A stretch of DNA of 64,000 nt from DAOWHW01 sp964493265 (GTDB lineage Archaea; Nanobdellota; Nanobdellia; Pacearchaeales; UBA284): positions 1 to 64,000 of the forward strand of contig CAZBLY010000002.1 in assembly GCA_964493265.1 (NCBI GenBank). Direction: 5' to 3'. This document shows, in pieces, positions 18,198-27,040 of this stretch. The position numbers and the translations under genes are program-made. The stretch's first letter is position 1, and each line of letters opens with the position of its first letter. The notes beneath the pieces are model-generated. The model made no database searches. It was not told the DNA's origin and saw nothing but the letters and a program-made list of their open reading frames with translations.

Positions 18198-19400
18198 TTA
18201 AATCAGATGCCAGATTATTACGGGCAGAATTAAACAACCCATCATATGTATTTTTCTTATTCCAAATAAAGAGGTGGTTATACCAATTGCGATGGCTGTT
18301 ATTAAAATAATTAAAGAAAGCCAGCCACTTAATATAGGTGTAAGAATTATTAAGAAAATCAAAATAATGAAACAGATTTTTTTATAATTTATTTTTATTA
18401 TCCCTTTTGCAAAAGTTTTAGCAAATAAAAGGGTTATAAAAACAGAAATTGAGCCAGCTACCAAAGCTGTTACAAGAAAAAACCACAATTGCTGTTCGCT
18501 AAATATTCCAAGAAATCTACCTAGGAAGACGGCTATTCCTGTTCTTGGTTTTCCTACACTAAAAAGAGCAATAAAACTTAGAAGCATAACCATGGTATTA
18601 ATTGTTCCAAGTAAGATAAGAAAAGTTCTTTCTTGTATTTTTTTTAATCCAGAAGAAATTACAGCAGCTTGACTCGAGCCTATTCCTGGAAGAAAAGAAA
18701 CAATTGATGATGAAATAATTCCCAAACCAAGAGCCTGTATAATGTCTTTCTTTTTTATTTTTAGGCTTTTTATTTTTTGTTTTGGTAATTTGACATTTTT
18801 AATTATACTTATAGTGAGTAGAGAAGCTCCAAAAAGGCCTGTAAAAAGAGGAAAAAGTGGTTGTTTTATCATTGGAAAATTTAATGAGGCATAGCCTAAA
18901 ATTCCTGTAAGAATAAATATAAAGAACGAAAGAAATCTTTTTTGTTTTTCTTCTTTAAAAATTAAAAATATAACAATAACAATAAGAAGAAAAGCGATTA
19001 TTTTTGTTAGGAATGGATAAATATATGGTAAGGTTACAATAAAAAAAGGCGCAAGGGCAACAGCAACCAACAAACCAAAAAATGAACCAATAACAGTAAG
19101 TTTGATAGCACCATAACCTTGTCCTTTTAATAACATTCTATGTCCGGGAAGAACACTAAGAGCGGTGTCTTCATCAGGTGCTCCAAGAAAAATAGAAGGG
19201 AGAAAATCAAGGAAAGTGTGTGTTGTAGCCATGCTAACAATAAAAATTGCTAAAGTAAAATAATCTGTAAATTGTAAAAAAAATGCAGAACTTGCAAATA
19301 AAATTAAAGCAACTAGATTAATATGGATGCCAGGAATTAAACCTGTAATTGTTCCAGCAATTAATCCAAGAAAAATTGCAATTAAAATATATTCTATCAT
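18198..19400 (-). CDS. TctA-like integral membrane permease (DUF112 family)
   Basis: The 400-residue protein has about ten hydrophobic helices. The N-terminal repeat contains GTITGLIPGIHINL, followed by FLGAPDEDTALSVLPGHRML; the second half repeats the pattern with FLPGIGSSQAA. These are the glycine/proline signatures of the TctA family, the large subunit of tripartite tricarboxylate transporters, which archaea carry as a stand-alone form. No TctB or TctC partner is nearby, so the substrate is unknown. It is read in the same direction as the OB-fold gene upstream (13 bases between them). Confidence 0.8.
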   Translation of the reverse strand: MIEYILIAIFLGLIAGTITGLIPGIHINLVALILFASSAFFLQFTDYFTLAIFIVSMATTHTFLDFLPSIFLGAPDEDTALSVLPGHRMLLKGQGYGAIKLTVIGSFFGLLVAVALAPFFIVTLPYIYPFLTKIIAFLLIVIVIFLIFKEEKQKRFLSFFIFILTGILGYASLNFPMIKQPLFPLFTGLFGASLLTISIIKNVKLPKQKIKSLKIKKKDIIQALGLGIISSSIVSFLPGIGSSQAAVISSGLKKIQERTFLILLGTINTMVMLLSFIALFSVGKPRTGIAVFLGRFLGIFSEQQLWFFLVTALVAGSISVFITLLFAKTFAKGIIKINYKKICFIILIFLIILTPILSGWLSLIILITAIAIGITTSLFGIRKIHMMGCLILPVIIWHLI

Positions 19401-19413
19401 TTTAATTTTTATA

Positions 19414-19755
19414 TCAAGTTTGTATTTTTTCTATTTGAATTTCAATTTCATCTTTATATATAATAATTTTTCCAAGAATAATAATTTCAGAACCTTCAAG
19501 GTCTTCATTCATGTTTTTATACATTATTGCCCTTATTCCTGCAGTTCCATCATAAATTGTAAGAATAGTCAACCCTTCTGTACTTCTTTGATTAGTTACA
19601 TTTCCTTTGATTCTAACCCATTCATCAATCATTTTTTCATTTATACTAGAAATTTTACTTATATTTGGTTCAAGATTATTAGCAAGAATAACAATAACAA
19701 AAGTTCCAATCAAGGCAATAATCAAAGAAAGTTTTAGCAAAGTTCTTGTTTTCAT
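19414..19755 (-). CDS. Membrane-anchored OB-fold protein
   Basis: The 113-residue protein has one N-terminal transmembrane helix (about 8-26) and then a small OB fold: WVRIKGNVTNQRSTEG, LTILTIYDGTAGIRAIMY, and GSEIIILGKIIIYKDEIEIQI. The single helix would place the OB fold outside the cell. Similar small exported OB-fold proteins are common in archaea, and their ligand is unknown. It precedes the TctA-like gene and may be its operon partner. Confidence 0.65.
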   Translation of the reverse strand: MKTRTLLKLSLIIALIGTFVIVILANNLEPNISKISSINEKMIDEWVRIKGNVTNQRSTEGLTILTIYDGTAGIRAIMYKNMNEDLEGSEIIILGKIIIYKDEIEIQIEKIQT

Positions 19756-19824
19756 TTTATTTAATTTTATTGTGTTAATATTTATTTAGAAAACTATAAA
19801 AAACTAATTATCTATTTAAAAATA

Positions 19825-20787
19825 ATGGATTTTCAAAAGAGGTTTGAATTAATTAAGAGAAATGCTGTGGAAATAATCACAGAAAAAGAGTTAAAAGATT
19901 TATTAAAGAAAAAAAAGAAACCTTCTGTTTATTGTGGTTATGAATTAAGTGGTTCTATGCATCTAGGACATCTTGTTACCATCACCAAACTTATTGATTT
20001 ACATAAAGCAGGTTTTAAAGTTAAAATTTTATTGGCAGATGTTCATTCTTTTTTAAATAGGAAAGGCAGTGAAGAAGAAATAAAAAAGGAAGTTGGGGCT
20101 TGGAGAAAAACCATTAAAGCACTAGGAATTAATGCTGAAATCATTCTTGGCAGCAGTTTTCAATTTGATAAAAAATATGTTCTTGATGTAATAAAACTTT
20201 CACAAGAATCAACTATAAACAGGGGATTGAGGAGCATGCAAGAAATAGCCAGGGATATAAAAAACGCAACAATTTCCCAATTATGGTATCCTTTAATGCA
20301 AGTTGTTGATATTAAAGCATTAGATGTTGATGTGGCTTTAGGCGGTTTAGAGCAGAGAAAAGTTCATATGATTGGAAAAGACATGGCTAAAACATTAAAT
20401 TATAATTTTATAGCTTTACATACGCCCTTAATTACTTCTTTGAAAGGCCCTGGCCAAAAAATGTCTAGATCAATTCCTAATACTGGCGTCAGTGTTCTTG
20501 ATTCTTATGACAAACTAAAAAAAACTATTGAAAAAGCATATTGTCCTGCAAAAATTGCGCAGGATAATCCAATTCTTCAAATAACAAAACTGCTTATTTT
20601 TCCACGATTTGGAAAATTTAATATTAAAAGACCTGTAAAATTTGGAGGAAGTTTAAATTTTTCAAATTATTCTAATCTTGAAAAATCTTACAAACAAGAA
20701 AAAATACACCCTCTTGATTTAAAAAATGCTGTTGTAGAATATTTAGAAAAAATAATTGGGCCTATAAGAAAAAATTTCAGAAAATAA
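19825..20787 (+). CDS. tyrS: Tyrosyl-tRNA synthetase
   Basis: The 320-residue class I synthetase has the HIGH motif as HLGH at 46-49, the tyrosine pocket YCGYELSG just before it, ALDVDVALGGLEQRK in the middle (tRNA and substrate contacts) and the KMSKS motif as KMSRS near 213. The short length without a C-terminal S4 domain is the archaeal/eukaryotic form. It charges tRNA-Tyr. The patatin gene follows after two bases. Confidence 0.93.
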   Translation: MDFQKRFELIKRNAVEIITEKELKDLLKKKKKPSVYCGYELSGSMHLGHLVTITKLIDLHKAGFKVKILLADVHSFLNRKGSEEEIKKEVGAWRKTIKALGINAEIILGSSFQFDKKYVLDVIKLSQESTINRGLRSMQEIARDIKNATISQLWYPLMQVVDIKALDVDVALGGLEQRKVHMIGKDMAKTLNYNFIALHTPLITSLKGPGQKMSRSIPNTGVSVLDSYDKLKKTIEKAYCPAKIAQDNPILQITKLLIFPRFGKFNIKRPVKFGGSLNFSNYSNLEKSYKQEKIHPLDLKNAVVEYLEKIIGPIRKNFRK

Positions 20788-20789
20788 AA

Positions 20790-21635
20790 ATGAAAAAAAG
20801 ATTAAAGAGATCAAAAAGATCAAAAAAATCAAAAAAACAAAAGAAACAAAAAAAATCAGACTGGGCTTTGGTTCTTAGTGGTGGGGCGGCTAGCGGGATG
20901 GCCCATATAGGTGTAATAAAAGTTCTTGAACGAAATAAAATAATCCCAAATATTATAATAGGAACATCCGCAGGAGCTTTAATAGGGGGAATGTATGCTG
21001 CTGGGCTTCTTTCTAATTTTGAAAGAATAATATCTAATAAAACAAAAAAACAAATAAGAAAAATAATTCATATTTGGCCTTCTAAGGAGGGGCTTATAAA
21101 AACAGATAGGCTTGAAAAACAATTTAGAAATATTATAGGTAATAAAAAAATTGAAAACTTAGATAAAAAATTTGTAGCTATTTCTGCAGATCTTTTAACT
21201 GGCAAGAGAATTGTTATTGATAAAGGTGATTTATGTGAAGCAATTATGGCAAGCATTTCTATCCCTTTTTTATTTCCTCCATTGCATAAAAAAGGAATGC
21301 TTCTTGTTGATGGAGGTTTTGAAGATCCTTTGGCCATAGATGAGGGATTTAATTTAGCAAAAAAAATTCTTGCAGTAAATGTGGAGCGTTCTATTGAAAG
21401 CATGCCGAAAAAATTAAAATATAATTTAGTAGATTTTTTTGAAAGGATCCAAACAATTTTAAGACTAGAAATTGTAAATTTTACCTTAAGTAAATATAAA
21501 AAAAATTTATTTATTTTAAATCCGAAAGCTTATCTGGGTGTTTTTGATTTTGATAAATCTAAAGAAGCCATAGCTATTGGAGAACGCATAACAGAAAAAA
21601 ATTTATATAAAATTAAAAAGCTATTAATAAAATAA
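20790..21635 (+). CDS. Patatin-like phospholipase with basic N-terminal extension
   Basis: The 281-residue protein has the patatin oxyanion motif LSGGAASGMAHIGV, the nucleophile GTSAG near 57-61 and the catalytic aspartate in DGG at 174-176, so the Ser-Asp dyad is intact. Patatins hydrolyse acyl esters of phospholipids or similar lipids. The first 25 residues are almost only Lys, Arg, Ser and Gln and probably bind membranes or nucleic acid. The gene starts two bases after tyrS, so the two share an mRNA. Confidence 0.88.
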   Translation: MKKRLKRSKRSKKSKKQKKQKKSDWALVLSGGAASGMAHIGVIKVLERNKIIPNIIIGTSAGALIGGMYAAGLLSNFERIISNKTKKQIRKIIHIWPSKEGLIKTDRLEKQFRNIIGNKKIENLDKKFVAISADLLTGKRIVIDKGDLCEAIMASISIPFLFPPLHKKGMLLVDGGFEDPLAIDEGFNLAKKILAVNVERSIESMPKKLKYNLVDFFERIQTILRLEIVNFTLSKYKKNLFILNPKAYLGVFDFDKSKEAIAIGERITEKNLYKIKKLLIK

Positions 21636-21642
21636 TTTTAAT

Positions 21643-21888
21643 TTAAATTATTTTATTCTCTTTATTCTCTGTTTTTTCTAATTTTATTTTAGCACCACAT
21701 TCAGGACAAAATTTTTCATCTCCTAAGAGACGCTGATTACAATTAGAACAAATTATTGGTTCTTCTCTTTTTTCTATTATGGGAGTATAACCAGATTTTC
21801 CACTAACTAATTTTCCAAAAGCTTCTATTATTTTTGGATCATTCATATATTGTCTTAAATCGTGGCAACCACCTGTTGTGTAGGTCAT
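21643..21888 (-). CDS. Zinc-ribbon protein
   Basis: The 81-residue protein carries a zinc ribbon with two knuckles, ICSNCNQRL and FCPECGAKI, and a charged tail. The N-terminal half (CHDLRQYMNDPKIIEAFGKL) is probably helical. A strong GGAGG lies 16 bases before the ATG, which is too far for a normal start. An in-frame ATT lies four bases after the GGAGG, so a slightly longer form is conceivable. Function unknown; ribbons of this type bind nucleic acid or proteins. Confidence 0.6.
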   Translation of the reverse strand: MTYTTGGCHDLRQYMNDPKIIEAFGKLVSGKSGYTPIIEKREEPIICSNCNQRLLGDEKFCPECGAKIKLEKTENKENKII

Positions 21889-22155
21889 TTTAGTTTTAAT
21901 ATTGCCTCCTTTTCCTTAGCTAATTTCTAAGTTCCCGCAGTTTTCACTTATTTTGCTGCCATCTACATAATTTTTTATTTTTATATCTTTTTAAATTTTT
22001 CTTCTCGTTATTTTAAACATTTTTTTATTTATCGTATATAAAATATAAAAAAACACCATATTTTGTATTTGTTTTTTTAGAGCCACAATTTATAGATTAA
22101 CAAAATTGGCGAAAGACTTATTAAATTATAAATTATTTTTAAATGAAGAATAAAA

Positions 22156-22854
22156 ATGGAAAATAAAACAGCAGCTGTTCTTTTTAGCGGGGGGAAAGAT
22201 TCTTGTTTAGCAATATTAAAAGCAAAGCAAGCTGGCTTTAATATCAAATATCTTTTAACAATACTCCCTTCTTCTTATTATTCTTGGATGTGGCATAAGC
22301 CTTCTTTAAAATTACTTAAAATGCAGTCAGATGCTTTGAATATTTTTTTAATCAGTCAAAAAAGCAAAACGCAAAAAGAAAAAGAAATACGGGATTTAGA
22401 AAAGTTACTGGAAAAAGTGAAAGGCAAAGCTAAATATATAATTACTGGCGGCATAGCTTCAAAATATCAAGAAACAAGAATAACAAAAATAGCAAAAAAA
22501 TTGGGCTTTAAAATTTTTAATCCTCTTTGGAATTTAAGGGCTGAAAAAATTTGGGAGGATTGTCTAAAAAATAATTTTGAAATAATTTTAACTAAAATTT
22601 GTTGTGAAGGGTTGGGAAAAGAATTTTTAGGAAAAAAAGTTGATAAAAAATTACTTAATGAATTAATTAAGCAAAGCAAAAAATATGGTTTTAATCTTGA
22701 ATTTGAAGGTGGAGAGGCTGAAACAGTTGTTTTAGATATGCCTTTGTTTGAGAAAAAAATTGAAGTAGAAGGAAAAATTAAAAGCGAGGGCCCTTATAGA
22801 CATTTTTTCTTAATAAAGGGTGTAAAAACAAAAAAGAAAGAAAGAGAAAGATAA
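22156..22854 (+). CDS. dph6: Diphthine-ammonia ligase
   Basis: The 232-residue protein has the PP-loop SGGKDS at 11-16 and the C-terminal signature EFEGGEAETVVLDMP, which is diagnostic of Dph6. The enzyme catalyses the last, ATP-dependent amidation of diphthine to diphthamide on elongation factor 2. The length fits archaeal single-domain Dph6. The 267 bases upstream are AT-rich with no other gene that I can see. Confidence 0.9.
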   Translation: MENKTAAVLFSGGKDSCLAILKAKQAGFNIKYLLTILPSSYYSWMWHKPSLKLLKMQSDALNIFLISQKSKTQKEKEIRDLEKLLEKVKGKAKYIITGGIASKYQETRITKIAKKLGFKIFNPLWNLRAEKIWEDCLKNNFEIILTKICCEGLGKEFLGKKVDKKLLNELIKQSKKYGFNLEFEGGEAETVVLDMPLFEKKIEVEGKIKSEGPYRHFFLIKGVKTKKKERER

Positions 22855-23045
22855 AGAGATTAAAAAATAAAACAAGTATAGAAAAAGTTTTGATTAAATT
22901 TAAACATTTTTGCTGTTTCTTTCCCCCGAAAGCCAAATTTTATTAGCTTTTTAAATTTAAATACATTATGACACTAATTTATAACCTTTTTATTAAATAT
23001 TTTAGGAGTAGAAACTAATTTAAAACACTGTTTTTTTAGATTAAT

Positions 23046-24245
23046 ATGGCAGAATTTTATAAAATAAAACAAAAGAGTGGATTGACTATTTTATTTGAAA
23101 AAAGAGATCTTCCTATTGTATCAATAATGGCGGCAACAAGAGCTGGAGCAGTTAATGAAAACCTTAGGAATAAGGGAATAGCCCATTTTTTTGAACATAT
23201 GGTTTTCAAGGGAACAAAAACAAGAAATGTAAAGGAAATTGGTTCTTCAATTGAAAAAGTTGGAGGAATGCTTAATGGATTTACATCAGAACAGATAACT
23301 GCTTTTTATTGTAAATTGCCATCAAGACATTTTGATGTTGGGGCAGATGTTATTTTAGACATTGTGGCGAATCCAAAATTAATTACAAAAGACATAAATA
23401 AAGAAAGGGGAATTATTATTTCTGAAATTAATTATAGAAAAGATATGCCAAAAGAATATCTCTTTAATAAAATCAAGGAACTTTTATATCAAAAACCATT
23501 TAGTGCTCCTGTTATTGGTTTTAAAGAAACTGTCTCTAAATTTAAACGAATTGATTTTTTAAGATGGCATAAAAATTATAATCCTAAAAATATGATTATC
23601 TCGATTGTTGGTAATGCAAATTTAAAAGATATTGATAAATTTACAAAAAAATATTTTAATAAAACACAGCCTTATGTTCTTCCATCTTTTAAAATAAAGA
23701 AAGTTTTTAAAAATAATGAGATAATAGAATCAAAACAAGGTTTGGATCAAACCCATTTCACTTTAGGATTTCATACCCCTGTTTTTTCTAGCAAGATGAG
23801 ATATGCAAGCGAGATTTTTAATGCAATTTTGGGGGAAGGCTTTTCTTCTGTTTTATTTCAGGAAGTTAGAGAAAAAAGAGGCTGGGCTTATGCTATTCAT
23901 AGTTATCTTGAACAGGAAAAGGATTATGGATATGGTGTTGTTTATGCTGGAATAGATAAGAAAAATATTAAGAAAGTTAAACAAATAACTATAAAAGAAA
24001 TTAAAAACATGTCAAAAATTAAAGCAATTGATTTTGAACAGACAAAAGAGCAAAAAGTTGGGAATTGGAAACTCGGGCTTGAATCTTGTGATAATGTTGC
24101 TGGCAATCTTGTTTTTCAGGAAATTGCCACTAAAGCAGAAGATTTTTATGATTATCCTGAAAAAATCTATAATGTAAAACTTCAAGATGTTAGAAAGTTA
24201 GCTAAAATAAAAAATTATGCGACCGCAATTCTTGTTCCTAAATAA
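23046..24245 (+). CDS. M16-family zinc metallopeptidase
   Basis: The 399-residue protein has the inverted zinc motif HFFEH at 47-51, the downstream conserved glutamate region around IISEINYRKD, the substrate-binding R-x4-G-x-AY motif as REKRGWAYAI in the second half, and the typical two-lobe length of a single M16 unit. It degrades peptides. M16 peptidases are mainly bacterial and eukaryotic, so this copy may have been acquired by transfer. No paired inactive subunit is adjacent; a homodimer is likely. Confidence 0.9.
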   Translation: MAEFYKIKQKSGLTILFEKRDLPIVSIMAATRAGAVNENLRNKGIAHFFEHMVFKGTKTRNVKEIGSSIEKVGGMLNGFTSEQITAFYCKLPSRHFDVGADVILDIVANPKLITKDINKERGIIISEINYRKDMPKEYLFNKIKELLYQKPFSAPVIGFKETVSKFKRIDFLRWHKNYNPKNMIISIVGNANLKDIDKFTKKYFNKTQPYVLPSFKIKKVFKNNEIIESKQGLDQTHFTLGFHTPVFSSKMRYASEIFNAILGEGFSSVLFQEVREKRGWAYAIHSYLEQEKDYGYGVVYAGIDKKNIKKVKQITIKEIKNMSKIKAIDFEQTKEQKVGNWKLGLESCDNVAGNLVFQEIATKAEDFYDYPEKIYNVKLQDVRKLAKIKNYATAILVPK

Positions 24246-24252
24246 TTTTAAA

Positions 24253-25047
24253 ATGTTGATTGTTAAAGTCCCTGGTCTTAATGGACTTGGAAAAACCAAA
24301 GGTTGTGAAAAAGCTCCAGACAAAGTAATTGAAGCGCTGAAAGATATTTTTAGTAATGAAAATAAAAAGATAATTGATTATAATTCATTACAAATAAAAG
24401 AAATTCCAATTGATAACGCAAATATAGAAGAAGCAAATAAAAACATTTATGAAAACACAAAAAAATTATCGCAATCTGAAAAGGTTTTTTATATTGGCGG
24501 GGATCATTCCATCACTTATTCTTTAGTAAAAGGATTTGCTGAAAATAAAAAAAATCCCGGATTATTGATTTTTGATGCTCATGCTGATTGTTGCACAGAA
24601 TTTAATCTTCCAACCCACGAAGATTTATTATTAGCAATTGTAAATGAAAAGATAATAAAACCAGAAAATGTTATTCTTGTCGGCTCGAGAAATTATTTTA
24701 AGGATGAATTGGATTTTCTTAGGAAAAATAAAATCAAGATTGTTGATATGAAACAAATATTTGAACAGGGTATAAAGGAAACATCACATTTTATAATGGA
24801 ACAAGTCAGAAAATTTGATCCGCTTTATATCAGTATAGATATTGATGTTATTGATCCTGCTTTTGCTCCGGGAACAGGTTATTTAGAACCTGCTGGCTTT
24901 TCAAGTAGAGAATTTATTTATTTTATTCAAAAACTAAAATTATTAAAAAATTTGGGGGCCATTGATTTAACTGAAATTAATCCAGATAAGGATTTTAATG
25001 GCTTAACTGTTAAATTAGGGGCTAAGATTATTGCCGAGTTTATGTAA
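24253..25047 (+). CDS. Arginase/agmatinase-family ureohydrolase
   Basis: The 264-residue protein has all ureohydrolase metal motifs: GGDHSIT, DAHADCC and SIDIDVIDPAFAPGTG, plus an ITE-like TEINPD near the end. Most archaeal members act on agmatine (polyamine synthesis), but arginase or formiminoglutamase activity cannot be excluded. I start at ATG 24253 because the longer frame from 24217 overlaps the M16 gene and adds residues that do not look like the family. The next gene starts one base after the stop. Confidence 0.88.
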   Translation: MLIVKVPGLNGLGKTKGCEKAPDKVIEALKDIFSNENKKIIDYNSLQIKEIPIDNANIEEANKNIYENTKKLSQSEKVFYIGGDHSITYSLVKGFAENKKNPGLLIFDAHADCCTEFNLPTHEDLLLAIVNEKIIKPENVILVGSRNYFKDELDFLRKNKIKIVDMKQIFEQGIKETSHFIMEQVRKFDPLYISIDIDVIDPAFAPGTGYLEPAGFSSREFIYFIQKLKLLKNLGAIDLTEINPDKDFNGLTVKLGAKIIAEFM

Positions 25048-25048
25048 A

Positions 25049-25684
25049 ATGTCTCAAATTTATAAAGATGTTATTATAATTTATAATCCTGGAGGTTGGG
25101 GGAATGTACCTTTGGAAAAAGCAAATGATTTTGAACCCATTATAAAGGGAATTAAATCTGTTTTAGTTGATAGAGGGTATAAAACACACATCATAGAACA
25201 TTATAGATCTAAAAATAGTTTCTTTGGGAGAATAAAAAGGTTGGCAGATTTTTTAAGTTTTTATCAATTTTCATCAAAAAATTTAATTAATAAGATAAAA
25301 TCTTTAGAAAATGATTCAATAGATTCTAAAATTATACTCGCTGGGTTGTCTAACGGGGCAACATTTATAGACAAAACTATGAAACAAACCCCTGATGATT
25401 CTAGAGTTTATGCAATAGAAGTGGGTCTTCCTTTTTGGTGTGATAAATTTGAATCTAAAAATATTCTTAGAATAAACAACAATGGGGCAGACCCTTTAAC
25501 CAATAGAAAATTAGATGAATTAATCCCAAACTTAATCAAAACACTTTTTAAATTAACTTTTTCAAGAAATGGCCAAGGACCAAGTTTTGCGCAAGCTCTT
25601 CATATTTCTGGGCATGATTATTCTTGGGGGGATATTAGTCCCAAAGTAGAATCTTTTCTTGAAGATAAATTGCAAAACAAATAA
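25049..25684 (+). CDS. Putative alpha/beta hydrolase
   Basis: The 211-residue protein has a nucleophile elbow AGLSNGA (G-x-S-x-G) in the middle and a C-terminal histidine in SGHDYSW, where alpha/beta hydrolases place the catalytic histidine. An N-terminal strand VIIIYNPGGWG could carry the oxyanion hole. No N-terminal signal is present, so it is cytoplasmic. The substrate is unknown. The position between the ureohydrolase and thpR, with one- and two-base gaps, indicates one operon. Confidence 0.6.
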   Translation: MSQIYKDVIIIYNPGGWGNVPLEKANDFEPIIKGIKSVLVDRGYKTHIIEHYRSKNSFFGRIKRLADFLSFYQFSSKNLINKIKSLENDSIDSKIILAGLSNGATFIDKTMKQTPDDSRVYAIEVGLPFWCDKFESKNILRINNNGADPLTNRKLDELIPNLIKTLFKLTFSRNGQGPSFAQALHISGHDYSWGDISPKVESFLEDKLQNK

Positions 25685-25686
25685 AA

Positions 25687-26247
25687 ATGAGATGTTTTAT
25701 TTCCATAGAATTGCCAGAAGAAATCAAAAAAGAACTTGCAAAAGCAGAAAAAGACCTTCAAAAGATAGCAGAAGAAACAAAATCTAAATTAAGAATTGTT
25801 AAACCGGAAAATTTACATATAACTATTAAGTTTCTTGGTGAGATTTCTGATGATAAGATAAATAAAATAAAAGATGCCCTAAAAACCATAAAATTTGATT
25901 CTTTTAAAGTTAAATTAAATTCTTTTGGTATTTTTCCTTCTCAAAATTATATTCGTGTTGTTTGGGTTGATATCTTACCTAAGGAAAAAATTATTGAATT
26001 AGAACAAAAAATTATTTCTATATTGGTTGGACAGGGTTTTAAGAAAGAGCATAATTTTGAAACACATATTACTCTTGCAAGAATTAAAGTTATTTCAAGT
26101 GAAGAGAAAGAAAATTTTGTTAAAGCCATTAAAAAAATAAAAATTGAGCCCCTTGAATTTGAAATCAACAATTTTGTTTTGGAAAAATCAATACTTACGC
26201 CAGAAGGCCCAATTTATGAAGATATTGCTACTTTTCCAAGTATTTAG
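25687..26247 (+). CDS. thpR: RNA 2',3'-cyclic phosphodiesterase (ThpR/LigT)
   Basis: The 186-residue 2H phosphoesterase has both H-x-T motifs, HITIKFLG near 45 and HITLARIK near 125, in a MRCFISIELP frame typical of LigT/ThpR. These enzymes open 2',3'-cyclic phosphates on RNA to 2'-phosphates. The gene starts two bases after its upstream neighbour. Its last 20 bases overlap the convergent Hef nuclease gene. Confidence 0.92.
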   Translation: MRCFISIELPEEIKKELAKAEKDLQKIAEETKSKLRIVKPENLHITIKFLGEISDDKINKIKDALKTIKFDSFKVKLNSFGIFPSQNYIRVVWVDILPKEKIIELEQKIISILVGQGFKKEHNFETHITLARIKVISSEEKENFVKAIKKIKIEPLEFEINNFVLEKSILTPEGPIYEDIATFPSI

Positions 26248-26863
26248 TTTCAATAATTTTTTTCATAGCTTCTGCTTTCTTTTGATGAAGCTTAGTTTTA
26301 ATTAGATCTTTTTCTTTTGCATTTATTGTTGCCTTAATTGTGCCAAATTTTCTAAGAAGTTTTTTAGCTGTTGCGGGTCCAATTCCAGGAAAAGCTTCAA
26401 GAATAAATTGTTGTTGCTCTGCAAGATTATAAGATTTTCTTTTAGCTATTAAACTTATTTCCTTAGGTTTCTTTTTTTGTCTTTTTTCAAGAAGAATAAG
26501 AAATTTTACAGTATCTTCATAATTTTTTGTTAAAATAATTGGGACCTTGAAATCTAACATTACAGATAACATCATTCCCCTGATTGCGTTTGGGTTTATC
26601 TTGCCAAATTCATAAAGAGGATGGTCATCAACACCTTCGATAATAAGAAATTGTTGTGGATATTGTTTAAGTTCTTCAATTTGTCTTAGAAGTCTTTTAT
26701 TAAGCATAGAATTTATAAAATCACTTATAGTTTTTCTTTCTATAGCAATATTCCCTATAATATAATCTGCAACCTTAAGAAATTCTAATCTGATTTCCTG
26801 TCTTTGTTCTATTAATTCGGAAATAATCAAGCTATTTTTCTCTCTTTTATCTATAATAATCAT
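26228..26863 (-). CDS. XPF/ERCC4-type nuclease with HhH domain (Hef nuclease half)
   Basis: The 211-residue protein starts with the ERCC4 nuclease fold (IIIDKRE, then IERKTISDF, the E-R-K-x3-D catalytic signature) and ends with a helix-hairpin-helix domain FPGIGPATAKKLLRKFG. This is the C-terminal half of archaeal Hef/XPF, which cuts forked DNA. The helicase half is a separate gene upstream on the same strand (27041-28573), 177 bases away, so the pair is a split Hef. A direct fusion through a frameshift is unlikely because of the long AT-rich gap. Confidence 0.88.
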   Translation of the reverse strand: MIIIDKREKNSLIISELIEQRQEIRLEFLKVADYIIGNIAIERKTISDFINSMLNKRLLRQIEELKQYPQQFLIIEGVDDHPLYEFGKINPNAIRGMMLSVMLDFKVPIILTKNYEDTVKFLILLEKRQKKKPKEISLIAKRKSYNLAEQQQFILEAFPGIGPATAKKLLRKFGTIKATINAKEKDLIKTKLHQKKAEAMKKIIETKYLEK

Positions 26864-27040
26864 TTTTCTCTTTTATTATTTATTTTCTTTTATATATTTT
26901 TAATTATAATCTTACTTATAAATTTAATAGTCTTTTTTATAATATAAAAATACCAGAAAAAGGTAGATATTTTATGAATATTAATACAATAGTGTAAGGG
27001 TTATTAAAATAAAATTAAGTTAAATTAGATTAAAATAAAA